NCBI GenBank assembly: GCA_902517565.1
Contig: CABYCU010000001.1
Location: 1 to 64,000 of the forward strand
Source of the DNA: an uncultured SAR86 cluster bacterium
GTDB taxonomy: Bacteria > Pseudomonadota > Gammaproteobacteria > Magnimaribacterales > Magnimaribacteraceae
Length of the DNA stretch: 64,000 nucleotides
Reading direction: 5' to 3'
Program-made: the position numbers and the translations under genes
The notes under the pieces: generated by a model
What the model saw: the letters and a program-made list of their open reading frames with translations, nothing else
What the model was told of the DNA's origin: nothing
Databases searched by the model: none
Shown here: one piece after another, positions 62,410 to 64,000 of the stretch
Numbering within the stretch: the first letter of the stretch is position 1
Layout of the letters: each line of letters begins with the position of its first letter

Positions 62410-63687
62410 TTAAATTTTTTCTCTAATTATAGTATCTTCTCTTTTTGGACCAGTCGAAATCATGATAACAGGTACTCCTGCGATTTCTTCTATTTTATCT
62501 ACAAATAATTTAGCATTTTCATTTAAGTCTTCGTAATTGGTTTTACCTGAAGTCGGTTCAGACCAACCATCTAATTCTAGATAATTGGGTTTAACTTCTT
62601 CAATATCCATTGTCTCAATAAGCGTTGATGGGGTCGCATGACTAATATAGTCAGTAGAAATTTTTACTTTTTCTAAACCGTCTAGTACATCTATCTTGGT
62701 TAAGCAGAGTCCGTCCACTCCGCTGACCTTGACCATATTAGAAAGCAGAAAACCATCTAACCAACCACACCTTCTGGGTCTTCCTGTTGTTGCCCCTACT
62801 TCCCCACCTTTTTCTGCTAAGTATTGTCCAGTTTCATCGAATAACTCAGTTGGAAAGGGTCCTTCACCAACTCGAGTTGTATACGCTTTTGTTATGCCAA
62901 TTGTGTAGTCAATATCTGAGGGGCTGATACCAGTACCTGCAGGAATACCTCCTATAAGATTACTTGAAGTAACAAATGGGTATGTTCCCAAGCTGACATC
63001 GAGGAGTGCGCCTTGAGCACCCTCATAAAGAATTTTCTTTCCGGTTTGTTGTAAATTTCTGATTTCTTCTATCACATTTCCTACATAAGGTTTCAGTTCT
63101 TCAGCTTGTTGCAAATTAATATCAAATAACTCGTTTACTTCTATCTTTGGAGAAGCGAAAGAGTGCTGGAAAATCGAATTATAAAATTCTAAGGACTGTT
63201 CTAATTTATCTTTTAACTTAGTTTCATTATAAAGATCAGTAATTCTTATAGATCTCCTGCCTACTTTATCTTCATAAGAAGTCCCTATACCTCTGCCTGT
63301 TGTCCCAATCTTAGTTAAATTATTTGATAGTTCTCTAAGTTGATCTAACTTTATATGATAGGGTTGTATAAGACTGCATGCAGGACTTATGGTCAGCCTA
63401 TCTTCAATATTTCCTAGGACCTCTTTTGCTTCTTTGATTTCAGAGAATAAGGCTTCAAGACTTACAACGACTCCTCTTCCTATATAACACTTGATATTTT
63501 CATGACATATGGCTGAAGGCAGAAGATGAAATACTATCTTTTTTCCATCTACAATTAATGTATGTCCAGCGTTATGGCCGCCTTGATATCGCACAGCTGC
63601 ATCCAAATCATTGGCTAGATTATCTACCACCTTACCTTTTCCTTCGTCTCCCCATTGGAGTCCTAATAAAGAAATATTTTGATTCAT
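62410..63687 (-). CDS. purA: Adenylosuccinate synthetase
   Basis: Joins IMP and aspartate with GTP on the route to AMP. The P-loop is LLGLQWGDEGKGKVVD (residues 7-22), followed by VRYQGGHNAGHTLIVDGKK. Later GTTGRGIGTSYEDKVGR and LYEGAQGALLDVSLGTYPFV are diagnostic. 425 aa. hisZ lies just upstream, the gammaproteobacterial hisZ-purA order. Confidence 0.97.
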   Translation of the reverse strand: MNQNISLLGLQWGDEGKGKVVDNLANDLDAAVRYQGGHNAGHTLIVDGKKIVFHLLPSAICHENIKCYIGRGVVVSLEALFSEIKEAKEVLGNIEDRLTISPACSLIQPYHIKLDQLRELSNNLTKIGTTGRGIGTSYEDKVGRRSIRITDLYNETKLKDKLEQSLEFYNSIFQHSFASPKIEVNELFDINLQQAEELKPYVGNVIEEIRNLQQTGKKILYEGAQGALLDVSLGTYPFVTSSNLIGGIPAGTGISPSDIDYTIGITKAYTTRVGEGPFPTELFDETGQYLAEKGGEVGATTGRPRRCGWLDGFLLSNMVKVSGVDGLCLTKIDVLDGLEKVKISTDYISHATPSTLIETMDIEEVKPNYLELDGWSEPTSGKTNYEDLNENAKLFVDKIEEIAGVPVIMISTGPKREDTIIREKI

Positions 63688-63697
63688 AATTTATATC

Positions 63698-64000
63698 CTA
63701 TAAATTAGATACTGCAATTAAGTCTAGATCAAAGCCAACTGCAGGCCTATCTTTATCTGAAGACTTTCTTAAGCCATCATATCTTCCACCCTTCGCTAAG
63801 ACGTATCCAGCAGAGCCTGAGTAAGCTGAAAATACAATTCCATTGTGATATTTGAATCCTTGAATCTCTCCAAGATCGATATGAATTTCAAGATTTCTAT
63901 CTTTTCCAAGTTCTGTAATTATAAAATCTATATCTTCTAGATATTCTGTAACATTATCAATATAGGAGAAAACGTCCTTCGCCTTATCTAGTATCTTTTT
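63698..64000 (-). CDS. hisZ: ATP phosphoribosyltransferase regulatory subunit (5'-truncated by window edge)
   Basis: The last 100 codons of a HisS-like protein, open to the window edge. The segment IHIDLGEIQGFKYHNGIVFS, then AKGGRYDGLRK, and the terminal RPAVGFDLDLIAVSNL match the HisZ C-terminus (GGRYDGL and RPAxGFxxDL). It ends with TAG at 63698-63700, 10 bases upstream of the purA start. HisZ activates HisG in the first step of histidine synthesis. True histidyl-tRNA synthetase would continue with an anticodon-binding domain, which is absent. Confidence 0.88.
   Translation of the reverse strand, partial: KKILDKAKDVFSYIDNVTEYLEDIDFIITELGKDRNLEIHIDLGEIQGFKYHNGIVFSAYSGSAGYVLAKGGRYDGLRKSSDKDRPAVGFDLDLIAVSNL

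Overview
This is an AT-rich, very densely packed bacterial chromosome segment of the gammaproteobacterial type. The gene order gyrA-serC-pheA-hisC-tyrA-aroA-cmk-rpsA-ihfB, the ubiG-gph-yciK and nrdR-ribD-ribBA-ribH-nusB blocks, and hisZ-purA are all gammaproteobacterial arrangements. Low GC, tiny intergenic gaps, overlapping convergent genes, a TonB-dependent receptor and a dehalogenase/sulfatase gene set suggest a streamlined marine lineage such as SAR86. That lineage assignment is inference. I see no tRNA, rRNA, CRISPR, insertion sequence or prophage, and no gene-free stretch over 300 bases.

Layout. 1-15540 (minus): a 14-gene collinear run from gyrA to uvrC covering DNA gyrase, serine/aromatic amino acid/histidine steps, cmk, S1, IHF-beta, gmhA, a LapA-like protein, pgi, a ManC-type enzyme and truncated uvrC. 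15699-18493 (minus): pntAa-pntAb-pntB transhydrogenase with a likely terminator. 18552-20675 (plus): ubiG-gph-yciK-like. 20653-25884 (minus): rluB-like, scpB, scpA, an MFS carrier and nadE. 26019-34468 (plus): DAHP synthase, a protein with three DnaT-like domains, an RND adaptor/pump pair and a TonB-dependent receptor. 34479-37470 (plus): xseB-ispA-dxs. 37462-40713 (minus): ribA, pgpA, thiL and a thiolase.

40794-53993 is the accessory-looking part. It is a divergent two-arm cluster around an intergenic region at 45170-45248. The minus arm encodes an MDR oxidoreductase, acyl-CoA dehydrogenase, a probably exported haloalkane dehalogenase and a metallo-beta-lactamase-fold hydrolase. The plus arm encodes DUF1330, a GST-like protein, a second haloalkane dehalogenase, two nitronate monooxygenase-like proteins, DUF2855, a sulfatase, two orphan membrane proteins and a PepSY protein. 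Together they look like a catabolic or detoxification pathway for a halogenated or sulfated organic compound. The substrate cannot be read from sequence.

53999-64000 returns to housekeeping genes: nth, glyA, nrdR, ribD, ribBA, ribH, nusB, then on the minus strand a DUF3604 protein, a small secreted protein, purA and the 3' end of hisZ.

Most notable: the paired dehalogenase cluster, the triple DnaT-domain protein, an RND adaptor lacking its alpha-hairpin, and several perfect inverted repeats placed on predicted promoters or start codons.
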